Source: Bin95 sp965220855
GTDB lineage: Bacteria > Pseudomonadota > Alphaproteobacteria > Bin95
Length of the DNA stretch: 64,000 nucleotides
Direction of reading: 5' to 3'
NCBI GenBank assembly: GCA_965220855.1
Contig: CBDCQY010000002.1
Span: forward strand, 62,001-126,000
Shown here: positions 7,448 through 15,856 of the stretch, piece by piece
Numbering within the stretch: the stretch's first letter is position 1
Layout of the letters: the number at the start of each line of letters is the position of its first letter
The notes under the pieces: model-generated
What the model was told of the DNA's origin: nothing
The model's database searches: none
Seen by the model: only the letters and a program-made list of their open reading frames with translations
Translations under genes and position numbers: made by a program

Positions 7448-8533
7448 TCACTCGCGCTCGGCCAGAAGCTCCAGGAGCGGTGGGTTCAAATAGAGGTTCT
7501 CGCGCCCCGCCTTGATCTCCTCCAGGAGACCTTGGGCTGCAAGAGCCTTCAGGTAGATCGCGGCCGTCTGGCGCTTGGCGATATCCGCTTTGACCACGTC
7601 AGCAATCCGGCAGCAAGGATGCACGAAGATCAGTTCCGCCAGTTCCCGGGAGTAGATCCTCGGCATCCTCTGTCGAATTGCGGCGCTCGTCTCGTCGAGC
7701 AGCTCTCGGATCGCGCGGATTTTCGCTGTCGTCCATTCCGCCGTCGTTCTGACGGCCTCCAGAATGAACAGGATCCACGGCTCCCAGCCCTCTCGGGTCG
7801 TCACCTCCAGCAGGCGCCGGTAGTAGAGCGTCTTGTTCCGAACGATGTGCCGGCTGAGATAGAGGACGGGAATGTCGAGCAAGCCCTTGTCGACGAGGTA
7901 GAGCAGGTTCAGCACGCGTCCGGTCCGGCCGTTTCCGTCGATGAACGGATGGATCGCCTCGAACTGATAGTGCATGACCGCAAGGCGGATCAGCGGGTCG
8001 ATTTCCTCCGTCTCGTGAATGTAGCGCTCCCAGTTGGCCAGCTTGCTCCGGAGAACCGCCTCGCCCTCCGGCGGCGTGTAGATCACCTCGCCCGTCGCAT
8101 CGTTCGCCAGCGCCGTTCCGGGCGTGTCGCGAATGTCCAGATCCACTCCCTTGATCGTTCGACAGACTTCGACCGCGATGGCGGTCGAAACCGGCCGGTG
8201 CTTCAGCATCTCGAAACCCCGGTGCAACGCGGTACGGCAACGCAGCGCTTCCCCGGTGGCGAGGTCGGCCCGACCTGACGCATCGTTGGCGTAGCGGAAC
8301 ATCCGGTCGGCTGTCGCGACGATGTTCTCGATTTCGGAACTCGCCTGCGCTTCGAGAAGGGGAATCGAGTTGATCAGCATCGCCTGGTTCGGGATGAGAT
8401 CACCGGAGACGCGGAGCTCCGCCAGCGCCGCACGCGCGGCAATGCAGCTGCGAAGAACGGCCCTTGTCTCGGTTTCCGAAGCCGGCGGCAGGTCCGGGAG
8501 GTCATTGAAGGGGCGGTTGGGATTGAACGCCAT
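7448..8533 (-). CDS. Fic-domain protein (AMP transferase), self-inhibited type
   Basis: 361 residues. The Fic motif is HPFIDGNGRTGR, with the catalytic His and the anion-binding loop complete. An inhibitory helix precedes it (EAQASSEIENI, fitting S/T-x-x-x-E-G/N), so regulation is probably in cis. The C-terminal 80 residues look like a winged helix (HPCCRIADVVKADIAKRQTA). Fic enzymes transfer AMP or other phosphate groups to Ser, Thr or Tyr of target proteins. The ATG at 8533 precedes AFNPNRPFNDLPDLPP, the usual start of this group. The upstream region carries TGTCGAT palindromes that may be its operator. Confidence 0.9.
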   Translation of the reverse strand: MAFNPNRPFNDLPDLPPASETETRAVLRSCIAARAALAELRVSGDLIPNQAMLINSIPLLEAQASSEIENIVATADRMFRYANDASGRADLATGEALRCRTALHRGFEMLKHRPVSTAIAVEVCRTIKGVDLDIRDTPGTALANDATGEVIYTPPEGEAVLRSKLANWERYIHETEEIDPLIRLAVMHYQFEAIHPFIDGNGRTGRVLNLLYLVDKGLLDIPVLYLSRHIVRNKTLYYRRLLEVTTREGWEPWILFILEAVRTTAEWTTAKIRAIRELLDETSAAIRQRMPRIYSRELAELIFVHPCCRIADVVKADIAKRQTAAIYLKALAAQGLLEEIKAGRENLYLNPPLLELLAERE

Positions 8534-8597
8534 GTCGATATATCGTGTTCCCGTCGACACGTACTCCGAACAGGTCGATCTCATCGACACCTCACGC

Positions 8598-8634
8598 CGA
8601 CATGTCGATGTTGAGACGATACATCGACATGTCG
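8598..8634. promoter_or_regulatory. operator-like inverted repeat upstream of fic
   Basis: CGACATGTCGATG (8598-8610) and CATCGACATGTCG (8622-8634) are perfect 13-bp inverted arms separated by 11 nt. Each arm is itself nearly palindromic (CGACATGTCG). Related TGTCGA units recur at the fic start codon (8531-8545). The position, 65-100 bp upstream of the fic ATG, suits a repressor site, perhaps for the winged helix in Fic itself. Confidence 0.55.
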
Positions 8635-8696
8635 TGCATGGGCAAGCGGATGACGGCATGCGCCCGCCCTCTTTCCCCATTGTCATCTGAATGTCG

Positions 8697-8830
8697 AGGA
8701 TCAGCGCTGGCCTTGGGGCGCCGCAGGTCGTGGATGCGCACGTCCTCCAGGCCGGTGCGTTTGCGAATGGGCCGCCAAGGGCGTTGCAGGTCGGTCGGAT
8801 GGGAGCCGGGGAGGCGGCCGGCAATCGCCG
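8697..8830 (-). pseudogene. tyrosine integrase remnant (middle segment plus tail)
   Basis: The reverse strand encodes AIAGRLPGSHPTDLQRPWRP, then IRKRTGLEDVRIHDLR, nearly identical to the complete integrase at 15857-17047. It then jumps to the extreme 3' tail (ADPRHS register). The 70-odd codons carrying the second catalytic His and the Tyr are deleted. The sequence just past the tail (GAATGTCGAGGATCAGCG) is shared with the copies at 13100 and 15845. It lies directly 3' of the ATPase gene at 8846. Confidence 0.75.
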
Positions 8831-8845
8831 ATGAAGGAATGAGGG

Positions 8846-10066
8846 TCATGCCCAAAGAGAGGACAACGGCGCTGCCGCCAGCTTGTCGCCGAACGGCACG
8901 ATGCCTGTGCTGTCATAAAGGACGACGCCGAAAGCGAAACGGTCTCCGCAGGCCTCGGCCAGCGCTCGCAAGCCGGTGAAGTCGCCGGACCTGACCGTCG
9001 CGCTCGCCTTGACCTCGATGCCGGCGATCGTTCCGTCATCGCGTTCCAGTACGATGTCCACCTCACGCATGTTCCTGTCCCGGAAGTGATATGGCGTGAG
9101 CCGCAGGTCGGAAGCGATCATCAGCTTGAGCACTTCCGAGAACACGAAGCTTTCCAGAAGCGCGCCGAAACGTCCACGATCCGCCTTCGCCCTATCGAAG
9201 GTCAAGCCGCGCGCGCTCGCCAGCAGGCCGGAATCGAAGAAATGCAGCTTCGGTGTCTTGACGATGCGCTTCAGCGCATTGGTGAACCAGGGCTGCAGGG
9301 TTGCGATCAGAAAGACCTGTTCGAGCAGCCCGACATAGCGCTGCCCCGTCTTGTGACTGACATCGATGCCGGCCCCGAACCGCGAATAGTTGACCAACTG
9401 GCCGGACTGCTCGGCCAGCAGCCGCACGAATTTCGGAAGCTCGGTGAGCCTCCCGACATCCGCGATGTCCCTGAGGTCGCGCGTGAGGATCGAGGTGAGG
9501 TAGGACCGCGCCCAGTTCTGTCTGCGCCGCTCGCTTTTGCGGGCGATCGCTTCGGGAAAGCCGCCAAGCAGGACGGCGGCGACGAGGTCGTCGCCAACGA
9601 TCGCGTTGCGCTGACTTTGCAGCTTTCCCTCGAACAGGCGCTCCAGGAAGGTCGGTGTCCGACTCTCGATCTCAGCCCGCGCCAGGGGCAGCATCCGGAG
9701 CATCTCCATTCGGCCGGCCAGGCTGTCGGCGACCCAAGGCAGGGTCAGCGCATTGGCCGAGCCTGTGAGAAGAAAGCGGCCCGGGCGATAGTCCTCGTCG
9801 ACCGTCTTCTTGATCGCCAGGAGCAGGTCGGGCGCGCGCTGGATCTCGTCGATGGTGGCCCGGTCCAGGCCCCTGATGAAACCTGTTGGATCGGACTGGG
9901 CCGCTTCCAGCGCGGTCCGGTCGTCCAGCGTGATATAGGTGCTGCCGGCCTCGCCCATTTTCTTGACGAGCGTGGTCTTGCCGGCCCGGCGCGGTCCGAC
10001 GACAAGGACCACGGGCGTATCCGTGAGGGCTTCCGCCGCCCGGCGCTCGACAAGCCGTTGGAACAT
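8846..10066 (-). CDS. AAA ATPase with DUF4143 domain
   Basis: 406 residues. Walker A is VGPRRAGKTTL near residue 25; Walker B-like and sensor segments follow (RATIDEIQRAPDLL, FLLTGSAN). The C-terminal half is DUF4143 (FDSGLLASARGL, FSEVLKLM, FRDRNMREVDIVLE, IAGIEVKASATV), whose ExD...E-K pattern resembles a PD-(D/E)XK nuclease core. Such proteins are common in TA- and defence-rich islands; their biochemical role is not established. The ATG at 10066 precedes FQRLVERRAAEAL. It lies between two integrase remnants, like a single-gene cargo. Confidence 0.85.
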   Translation of the reverse strand: MFQRLVERRAAEALTDTPVVLVVGPRRAGKTTLVKKMGEAGSTYITLDDRTALEAAQSDPTGFIRGLDRATIDEIQRAPDLLLAIKKTVDEDYRPGRFLLTGSANALTLPWVADSLAGRMEMLRMLPLARAEIESRTPTFLERLFEGKLQSQRNAIVGDDLVAAVLLGGFPEAIARKSERRRQNWARSYLTSILTRDLRDIADVGRLTELPKFVRLLAEQSGQLVNYSRFGAGIDVSHKTGQRYVGLLEQVFLIATLQPWFTNALKRIVKTPKLHFFDSGLLASARGLTFDRAKADRGRFGALLESFVFSEVLKLMIASDLRLTPYHFRDRNMREVDIVLERDDGTIAGIEVKASATVRSGDFTGLRALAEACGDRFAFGVVLYDSTGIVPFGDKLAAAPLSSLWA

Positions 10067-10341
10067 TCCATCCCTGGGTCTTCGACAATTGGAACGATCC
10101 ATACCGGCTGATTGGAAGTCAATGGACCGCTGATTGGAACTCTCCGGGTCGCGATCTGGAAGGAGCAGGGAAGGGGAAGCTTTCCCCTGTGGGCGAGCCT
10201 GCACTCACCGATCGCGCCCATGCGCCTGCATATTCTTCACAATCCGGATCGCGAGACCGGTCTGAGGCGCCGCCAGAGGATCGACATCCGACAGGTCAAT
10301 CATCCTGTTCTGGTGGGGCGGCTCACAGCAGCCAGGATGTC

Positions 10342-10560
10342 TCAGCCGATACTGTCACTGACACGGGCGCCGGACGCCTTGACCGATTCATTCGCAAGAT
10401 GGGCATAGTGCGCCGTGGTCTGGACCTGAGTGTGCCCGAGAGGCCTGCCGATCATCGGAAGGCTTTCTCCCAGCGCCAGCGCCCGGCTTTCGACCGAAGA
10501 TCACCCAGGGGTTGTCGTCGGCGCGGGGCAGGGCGGCGAGCATGGCGACTGCCAACTCAT
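10342..10560 (-). pseudogene. tyrosine integrase remnant with internal deletion
   Basis: The 3' part encodes LGESLPMIGRPLGHTQVQTT, then AHYAHLANESVKASGARVSD, keeping the catalytic His and Tyr and ending at a TGA (10342-10344). Upstream in a different frame is AALPRADDNPWVIF, matching the ENGNPWVI segment of complete integrases. The stretch between, with the HDLRHSF box, is deleted. The copy has diverged more than the one at 8697. It lies 3' of the fic gene at 10631. Confidence 0.75.
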
Positions 10561-10630
10561 GGCTGCTCCGGGTGGACACCAGCGGGTCAGAACCTGACAT
10601 CCTCTACGGGGCCTGGACGTCTGCGTGCCC

Positions 10631-12196
10631 TCACGCTGCCTGCTCCAGTGACCACGCAACCCGCTCCGCCACAAAGTGCGCGAACGGACCGATATCCTGA
10701 CCGATGCTGGCGCTCTCAAGCGCTGCGAGGTAGGCATCTCGATCCTCGACCCGGATGACGGTCCAAGGATAGCCACCGGATGCCAGCATCGCGTTCATGA
10801 CAAAGCGCGCCATGCGCCCGTTGCCATCCGTGTAAGGATGAATGTAACCGAACAGCCAGTGACCGAGTACGGCGCGAACGGAGGGTTCGATTTCGGCTTC
10901 CAAAAGATCGAACAAGGCCGGCATGGCATCGCGCATCGCCTGCCGCCGCGGTGGCACGTGCCGCGACCCCCGCAGAAACACAGCTTCGCTGCGGTAACCC
11001 GCCAGAGCGGAGGCCGGGATCAAGCCAGTGGCGACGCAAGGCTGAAACATCTCGCGATACCAGTCCTGGTGGGACTCACGGACCAGAGCGCCGGCATCGC
11101 CCCCGCCAACGATTTCACCCACCACCGCCCGCACAAGCTGAAACGCCTGCCAGTAACCTCGTGCGGCCAGCGTATCGAGGCTCTTCCGGTCGGCATCATG
11201 ATTGTCCGGATCCCAGCTGCCCGCGCGTACCCGATCGATCAGCTCCGGCGTAACGCGGTAGCCTTCGATCGACAGCGAGTGATAGGCGTCGCTCCGATAA
11301 ATGCCGTCAACGAAGGACAAGTAGGCATTGGTATCTTTGGGCAGGCCGGGCATTTCGGGAAATGCTGCGATCACAGGCTCCCGCATCCTCTCCCACAACG
11401 ATTGCAGGCGGCTTACGATCGGCGCATGCGCCCGGCTCAGCGCTCCAAAGGCGTGTTCCGACTTGAACGGATCGGCTTCGCGGACATCGTAACCGGCGCT
11501 CTTCATGGCGCTCAGAATTTCATCGGCCACATCGCTCCTGTGGATCCGGCGAAAGGCGCCGGCCAGCCGGCCCGCGACCACCGAATGTCCGCCGTCAAGC
11601 AACCGCCCGAGCACATCGGCCGCATGATGGATTCCCGAGAGTACAACTTGCGCTTCAATCGGGTGACGGACAAAAAACGCTTCCGGCACGCGCACCAATG
11701 CTGCTTCGGGCACAAACAATCGCAGTCCGTCCTGCTCCGTCAGGTCGGCGTCCGGCGGCGTGTCCTTATGTTTGAGGTCGTACAAGGACGTACCGAACAA
11801 CAGTTCAACGGTGTTGTTGGCGCCTTTGGGCGTATAGATCGTGATCTGCTGCGGGATGATGGAGTGCTTCGCGTGGAGCAGCAGTGACAGTTCCGGGGAC
11901 AGGCGCCAGTCCGGTCCGAACCGAGCCTTGCAATAGGCCGCGCAAAACTCCCAGAAAGAAGCGAACCACGGCGTCGTATCGCCCGGATCGGCATCCGGGC
12001 CGCAAGAGATCAGCCAACCCTTCATCACCTCGCGCAGGAAACCATTCCGGACCAGCCGCTCACGGTGAACACGCGTCAGCTCGCCGGAGCGAAAGACTCG
12101 CCGCCCTCCGCCCTGGAGCTTCTGAAGCTGCGCCAGCGACGCAGCGAGTCTCTCATTCGGTGTGACCACGCCTGACCATCCCGTGTGCTCTTGCAA
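10631..12196 (-). CDS. Fic-domain protein with AbiEi-like N-terminal region
   Basis: 521 residues. The first 110 (ERLAASLAQLQKLQGGGRRV, FRSGELTRVHRERLVRNGFL) resemble the winged-helix N-terminus of AbiEi-type antitoxins and should bind DNA. The Fic domain follows, with an inhibitory motif SLSIEGYRV and the catalytic HPYTDGNGRMAR. This is larger than typical Fic proteins of 200-380 residues. It has its own sigma70-like promoter (12220-12249). An integrase remnant begins right after its 3' end and a broken TA pair lies upstream. Confidence 0.85.
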   Translation of the reverse strand: MQEHTGWSGVVTPNERLAASLAQLQKLQGGGRRVFRSGELTRVHRERLVRNGFLREVMKGWLISCGPDADPGDTTPWFASFWEFCAAYCKARFGPDWRLSPELSLLLHAKHSIIPQQITIYTPKGANNTVELLFGTSLYDLKHKDTPPDADLTEQDGLRLFVPEAALVRVPEAFFVRHPIEAQVVLSGIHHAADVLGRLLDGGHSVVAGRLAGAFRRIHRSDVADEILSAMKSAGYDVREADPFKSEHAFGALSRAHAPIVSRLQSLWERMREPVIAAFPEMPGLPKDTNAYLSFVDGIYRSDAYHSLSIEGYRVTPELIDRVRAGSWDPDNHDADRKSLDTLAARGYWQAFQLVRAVVGEIVGGGDAGALVRESHQDWYREMFQPCVATGLIPASALAGYRSEAVFLRGSRHVPPRRQAMRDAMPALFDLLEAEIEPSVRAVLGHWLFGYIHPYTDGNGRMARFVMNAMLASGGYPWTVIRVEDRDAYLAALESASIGQDIGPFAHFVAERVAWSLEQAA

Positions 12197-12219
12197 GTGT
12201 AAGGCGCCGTATGGTCACA

Positions 12220-12249
12220 AGTATATGGTGATGTAGTTGGTCAAGTCAA
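12220..12249 (-). promoter_or_regulatory. sigma70-like promoter for the 10631-12196 fic gene
   Basis: On the minus strand TTGACT (12249-12244) is followed after 18 nt by TATACT (12225-12220), about 24 bp before the start codon at 12196. The hexamers are unusually close to consensus for this GC-rich genome. Confidence 0.6.
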
Positions 12250-12368
12250 TCGTGCTGTGCATATGGGCGCAAATTGTGACGCGCAGACTGCCCCGGCGCA
12301 TGACATGATAGGGGCGATGTTGCTTGAGGGAGCGATGGCTCCCTGTATCGCCGGTTGTCGGGGGAGGG

Positions 12369-12704
12369 TCACAGGGCCTGCTCATCTTCTCCCGCGTTCG
12401 AGAAGTTGGTGATAGCCACACGCCCTTGTGGAAACTCGGCAGTGATGTTCAGCCGCCCTCCCATGGCCTCGATATAAGCCCGGAGGTTCGAGACATACAT
12501 GTCCGTGCGCCGTTCCAGCTTGGCGACGGCAGGCTGGTTGACCTTCAAGGCTTCGCCAACCGCCTTCTGAGTCATCGCCCGCGCCTGCCGCAACTCGTGA
12601 AGGGGCATGGCCGCCCGCAACTCTGCCTTGCGGGCCTCGACACGCGCCCGTCGCTTAGGCGTGAAGCCCTTCGTCAGGTCGCCAAAGGCGTTGCGTCCGC
12701 TCAT
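12369..12704 (-). CDS. XRE-family antitoxin (HigA2-like)
   Basis: 111 residues. The helix-turn-helix is MTQKAVGEALKVNQPAVAKL, then ERRTDMYVSNLRAYIEAMGG. This is the usual antitoxin of Gp49/RelE-like toxins, in which a basic N-terminal arm (TPKRRARVEARKAELRA) precedes the DNA-binding domain. It overlaps the toxin pseudogene upstream by 4 bp, the normal toxin-antitoxin order. The gene is intact, so any protective or regulatory role survives the loss of the toxin. Confidence 0.85.
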   Translation of the reverse strand: MSGRNAFGDLTKGFTPKRRARVEARKAELRAAMPLHELRQARAMTQKAVGEALKVNQPAVAKLERRTDMYVSNLRAYIEAMGGRLNITAEFPQGRVAITNFSNAGEDEQAL

Positions 12705-12985
12705 CGGATCGATCCTTCGTCTCTCAGTTCCTGCAGATGTTCGTCATGGAGCCTGTCGGCCAGGGGCGCGAAGCGCCTGTAGAACCAGTCGTCTCCCGTC
12801 TTGCCGCCGCCGATCGGCAGAATGGCCGTCCGCCTCGGATCGAAGGCGTAGAAGACACGGAGAGGCTGCCTCGGCCCGTGTTCTGGCAGCAATTCCGCCA
12901 CAGCCGTAATGTCCTCTTGCTCCCGTTCTCCAAGCTCGGCCTACCAGTCACCGAACTCATTCGTGTATTCGGCATCCCAACTCAT
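12701..12985 (-). pseudogene. RelE/Gp49-like toxin with nonsense codon and internal deletion
   Basis: From an ATG at 12985 the frame reads MSWDAEYTNEFGDW, then a TAG at 12941-12943. It continues in frame AELGEREQEDITAVAELLPE, then RQPLRVFYAFDPRRTAILPI and GGGKTGDDWFYRRFAPLA. This is the RelE-like toxin fold, but about 15-20 residues between LLPEHGP and the LRVFYAFDP strand are absent. Two independent lesions make it clearly dead. The antitoxin gene follows with a 4-bp overlap. Confidence 0.8.
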
Positions 12986-13112
12986 TAGCCAACATATTCC
13001 ACATATGGAATGAATGCAAATGCGCCCATGCGCATTCTCGATGACAAAAGTCGCCTCGCGAGCCACTCACACGGGCCCGACCGCTCTTCGCCCATCATGT
13101 GAATGTCGAGGA

Positions 13113-13320
13113 TCAGCGTCGGCCTTGTCTCGGGCTGTCGGCGCCCACCCCTGTGAGGTTGCCGCCGATGCTCTGCATGATCCGAGAGGCGGCGGTCTGG
13201 ATCGAGTCCCGAGCCAACGGCAGAGGGCATCTCCGCCTCCGCCTCGCGCAGCACTTCGCCCAGCAGGACAGTCTCCTCCGGCGACAGGAAGCGCTCGCGC
13301 TTGTGCTCTATCCGCTTGAA
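13113..13320 (-). pseudogene. tyrosine integrase remnant with central deletion
   Basis: The reverse strand reads HKRERFLSPEET, GEVLREAEAEMPSAV, then jumps to the extreme C-terminal segment (DSIQTAASRI-like, QSIGGNLTGVGAD). Compared with the intact copy at 15857, the whole catalytic block between PSAV and DSIQ (about 140 codons) is missing, so no catalytic residue remains. The 3' flank (GAATGTCGAGGATCAGCGTC) is shared with the intact copy. It begins immediately after the 13348 gene ends. Confidence 0.75.
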
Positions 13321-13347
13321 GTCCGTCCAGTCCGAATATCGAACTGT

Positions 13348-14217
13348 TCATGCGACAGATAGGCTATCAAGATCGAGACGATCGCTCTCGACGTAATCGC
13401 GCGCAGTCATATCCTCCAGTCGACAGGCAATGAACGAATCGATTCGAAACCGGCGGGTCTGATCGAATCGGTCCAGCCATTGCTTAAGCAATGTCGACCA
13501 ATCGACCGTCACACCCTCGGGATCGTTGCTCTTGATGAACCACCAGCCAAGATGAACCTCTCCATCGGCCCAAGATAGCGCGGCACGCACTCGGATCTCA
13601 TCAAGCGCACGGAGATGTGCGCCCTCGGCGGTCTGCTTGTTGTACTTGTCTCTCAGGTAAGCTTGGAGCTTTCGAGTTGCGCTGACGAAATCGTCGGGAA
13701 ACGGGAACCTCGACCTCTTTCGTGTGAGAGCAAGGGCGAAGTCCCGCAACTCGGCGTCCGTCTCCCAGCCAGGAGTGCGCGTCAACCGGGCGAGCAACGC
13801 CTTTTCGACGGTCATCACACGGTCGAGATCGGCAACAAGACCATCATCCGAGATGCTGGGGATATAGGCAAACGCGGGCCGCTTCAGGCGACGGATCTCT
13901 TCGATTAAATCTTCCTTCACCTCGACCACAGGTGCGACCTCGACAAACGGCCGGTCGCGGCAACCACGAACGATATCGCAGGTCTGGCTGAGCATCACGA
14001 GACCACGCACATTGTCTAGAACTGCAGCGGCCTCTGCCTTGACGACTTGTCCGTCTTCCTCCAACGTGTTGGCCACCTGAATGGACGCAGGACTATGCGG
14101 ACGCGAAAGATCGGCGAGATGAAGAAATTCCAAATCCGCGTCCAGCGACACATCTCCCTGACGCCAATCCTTGAGAGCCCGGTCAATCTCCTGTGCTTCC
14201 TCTTCCGTCAACGACAT
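13348..14217 (-). CDS. uncharacterised protein with a VMLSQTCDIV motif (third gene of a three-gene operon)
   Basis: 289 residues, no named family recognised with confidence. The striking feature is GLVMLSQTCDIVRGC followed by FVEVAPVV: a strand with a conserved Cys-Asp, recalling a family of island-borne proteins sharing 'SQTCDI'. A C-terminal region (ALSWADGEVHLGWWFIKSND) is rich in aromatics. It is the last gene of an operon with a helix-turn-helix protein and a TIGR04255-type protein (6-bp spacing to the first), placed next to the integrase. Function unknown; a defence role is inferred from context only. Confidence 0.6.
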   Translation of the reverse strand: MSLTEEEAQEIDRALKDWRQGDVSLDADLEFLHLADLSRPHSPASIQVANTLEEDGQVVKAEAAAVLDNVRGLVMLSQTCDIVRGCRDRPFVEVAPVVEVKEDLIEEIRRLKRPAFAYIPSISDDGLVADLDRVMTVEKALLARLTRTPGWETDAELRDFALALTRKRSRFPFPDDFVSATRKLQAYLRDKYNKQTAEGAHLRALDEIRVRAALSWADGEVHLGWWFIKSNDPEGVTVDWSTLLKQWLDRFDQTRRFRIDSFIACRLEDMTARDYVESDRLDLDSLSVA

Positions 14218-14223
14218 GAAGCG

Positions 14224-14922
14224 TTAGCTCGTCTTCTTGGGTATCCGCTTGGGTTTGACGGCACGGGCCTTAGCCGGAATGTCGGGCCGACCCTGTTCAG
14301 CCTCTAAAAGCTTCACCGGTACCTGCGGTCGACGCTCGTTCCAAGCAGTGCTGGCTAGCGGAATACGCTGGTGCTCCAATTGCGGAACGCTCTCGATACT
14401 CCCTACGGCTTCGTCAAACTGGCCTCTTCTCAAGAGGTCAAACCTGGAGACGTCCAGATTTTCATCGACGGTCAAGAGCACAGTACGGGTACGCTCTTGG
14501 TTACCTCTGTCAAGATGTCGGACCGCCGCCAACATTCTTCTGATCGTTCGATCATGACTCGCGGACACTGTTTTGCCGTTTGCCCAATAATGGAGGCTTC
14601 GACGATTAACCCCGAACAAATCGCCAAGTTCCTCCCAGGTCAGACCAGACCGGCGTCGAATTTCCATAATGGACTCGGACGTGGACTCCGCAGGCACATG
14701 GTCGATCTGTCCAATCGGGCCCGTGGCAGTCCGCTCGGCACACTGCGCGATCGTTGCCCACCTGGTCATCAAGTCTTGACTATATGTGTTAGCTGTTGCC
14801 GGTCCCGACAGGGCAGTAGGGATCAGCAAGACCACAGAATCGGTATCCCGCCAAATCCCGTTCATGGATCCCGTCGCGGAAGTTGTTGCCTCCGGTATAT
14901 CGTGCACCGCGATCGAGGTCAT
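14224..14922 (-). CDS. helix-turn-helix protein, middle gene of the operon
   Basis: 232 residues from the ATG at 14922. A single XRE/MerR-like helix-turn-helix lies near residues 88-120: EIRRRSGLTWEELGDLFGVN, then RRSLHYWANGKTVSASHD. The C-terminus is basic and Pro-rich (KARAVKPKRIPKKTS). It overlaps the upstream TIGR04255-type gene by 4 bp (ATGA), so the three are cotranslated. It may regulate the operon or be the antitoxin-like partner. No catalytic motif seen. Confidence 0.65.
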   Translation of the reverse strand: MTSIAVHDIPEATTSATGSMNGIWRDTDSVVLLIPTALSGPATANTYSQDLMTRWATIAQCAERTATGPIGQIDHVPAESTSESIMEIRRRSGLTWEELGDLFGVNRRSLHYWANGKTVSASHDRTIRRMLAAVRHLDRGNQERTRTVLLTVDENLDVSRFDLLRRGQFDEAVGSIESVPQLEHQRIPLASTAWNERRPQVPVKLLEAEQGRPDIPAKARAVKPKRIPKKTS

Positions 14923-15737
14923 GGGGTTCCTCCGTAGAATCGCAAAAAGTCTTTCGTAACCATTTTGCGAAAGAGCCAGTACAGGCTTTCGGCGAAGCCT
15001 GTCGCTGTTGTCAGGAGTGTTTCGCTGGCGAACGGCTGAGACTCCGTTGTGAACATATCGAGGTCCAGAATCCAACTCGGACTTTTGACCGGTTTGACGC
15101 CATCCGGGTCATAAGTCGCGTTCGCAGGCAGTAGCCCCCAACGCCCCTGAACTCGGGCCTCGCCTTGAGCGACGAATTGCGTCTCAGTCATCATGTGCCC
15201 GACAGATTCTCCCAAAACGGTTTGCGCGTCTCCAGGCGACTTGATTATGCCAAGAACGTCGGGATGAATCAGGTTTGTGACCTGATCCACCGCCCCGTCC
15301 GTGAGTCGGTCAATGTAGCGCAATCCAAGTCGGCTGGCCGACGCGGGCTTGAACCCCTGTTCAACTGCGGACAGGACAGCGCTCAGGCGCTCCAGAAAGT
15401 CACCGCGACTTTGGTAGGAGGATGTTTCGAGCGCAACGAAGTCCATGCCCAGCGACACCCGCCAAATGTGATTCCTTTCCCGATCGGCGAGGCGCCAGAT
15501 GAGACCTTGGCTGATACTCGGAGCTTTGCCCTGGCCCAGTTCGATGCTGTGAACCTGCTCCTGACCCAGATACGGATAGGTCTCGCGGAGCGCCTCTTGG
15601 ACGGTCGCGACCCTGTCAGGGTCTCGAATAGTCAAGATGGGTGGGAAACGCGCTTGGGCGATGACCCGCTCCAGGGGCGCCCGAGGGAGGGGCACCTCAG
15701 GCGTCGGCGTCGGGTTCAATGGCCGTGGTTGCATCAT
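14919..15737 (-). CDS. TIGR04255-type protein, first gene of the operon
   Basis: About 272 residues from the ATG at 15737. Features fit the TIGR04255 family: an N-terminal LERVIAQARFPPILTIRD, then WRVSLGMDFVALETSSYQSR and a conserved LGLRYIDRL strand. This family has no established activity; it often sits beside a small helix-turn-helix gene. It is the promoter-proximal gene of a three-gene set ending at 13348 and starts 120 bp after the integrase gene ends on the same strand, the usual place for island cargo. Confidence 0.75.
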   Translation of the reverse strand: MMQPRPLNPTPTPEVPLPRAPLERVIAQARFPPILTIRDPDRVATVQEALRETYPYLGQEQVHSIELGQGKAPSISQGLIWRLADRERNHIWRVSLGMDFVALETSSYQSRGDFLERLSAVLSAVEQGFKPASASRLGLRYIDRLTDGAVDQVTNLIHPDVLGIIKSPGDAQTVLGESVGHMMTETQFVAQGEARVQGRWGLLPANATYDPDGVKPVKSPSWILDLDMFTTESQPFASETLLTTATGFAESLYWLFRKMVTKDFLRFYGGTP

Positions 15738-15856
15738 GTCATGCCTCGTCTTGCCTCTCACCACTATATGTGAAGCAAGATGTGAAGCAAAACCCCTTGA
15801 TAGATGCCGGCCTGCGCCCGCACCCGCTTCTCCCATTGTCACCTGAATGTCGAGGG

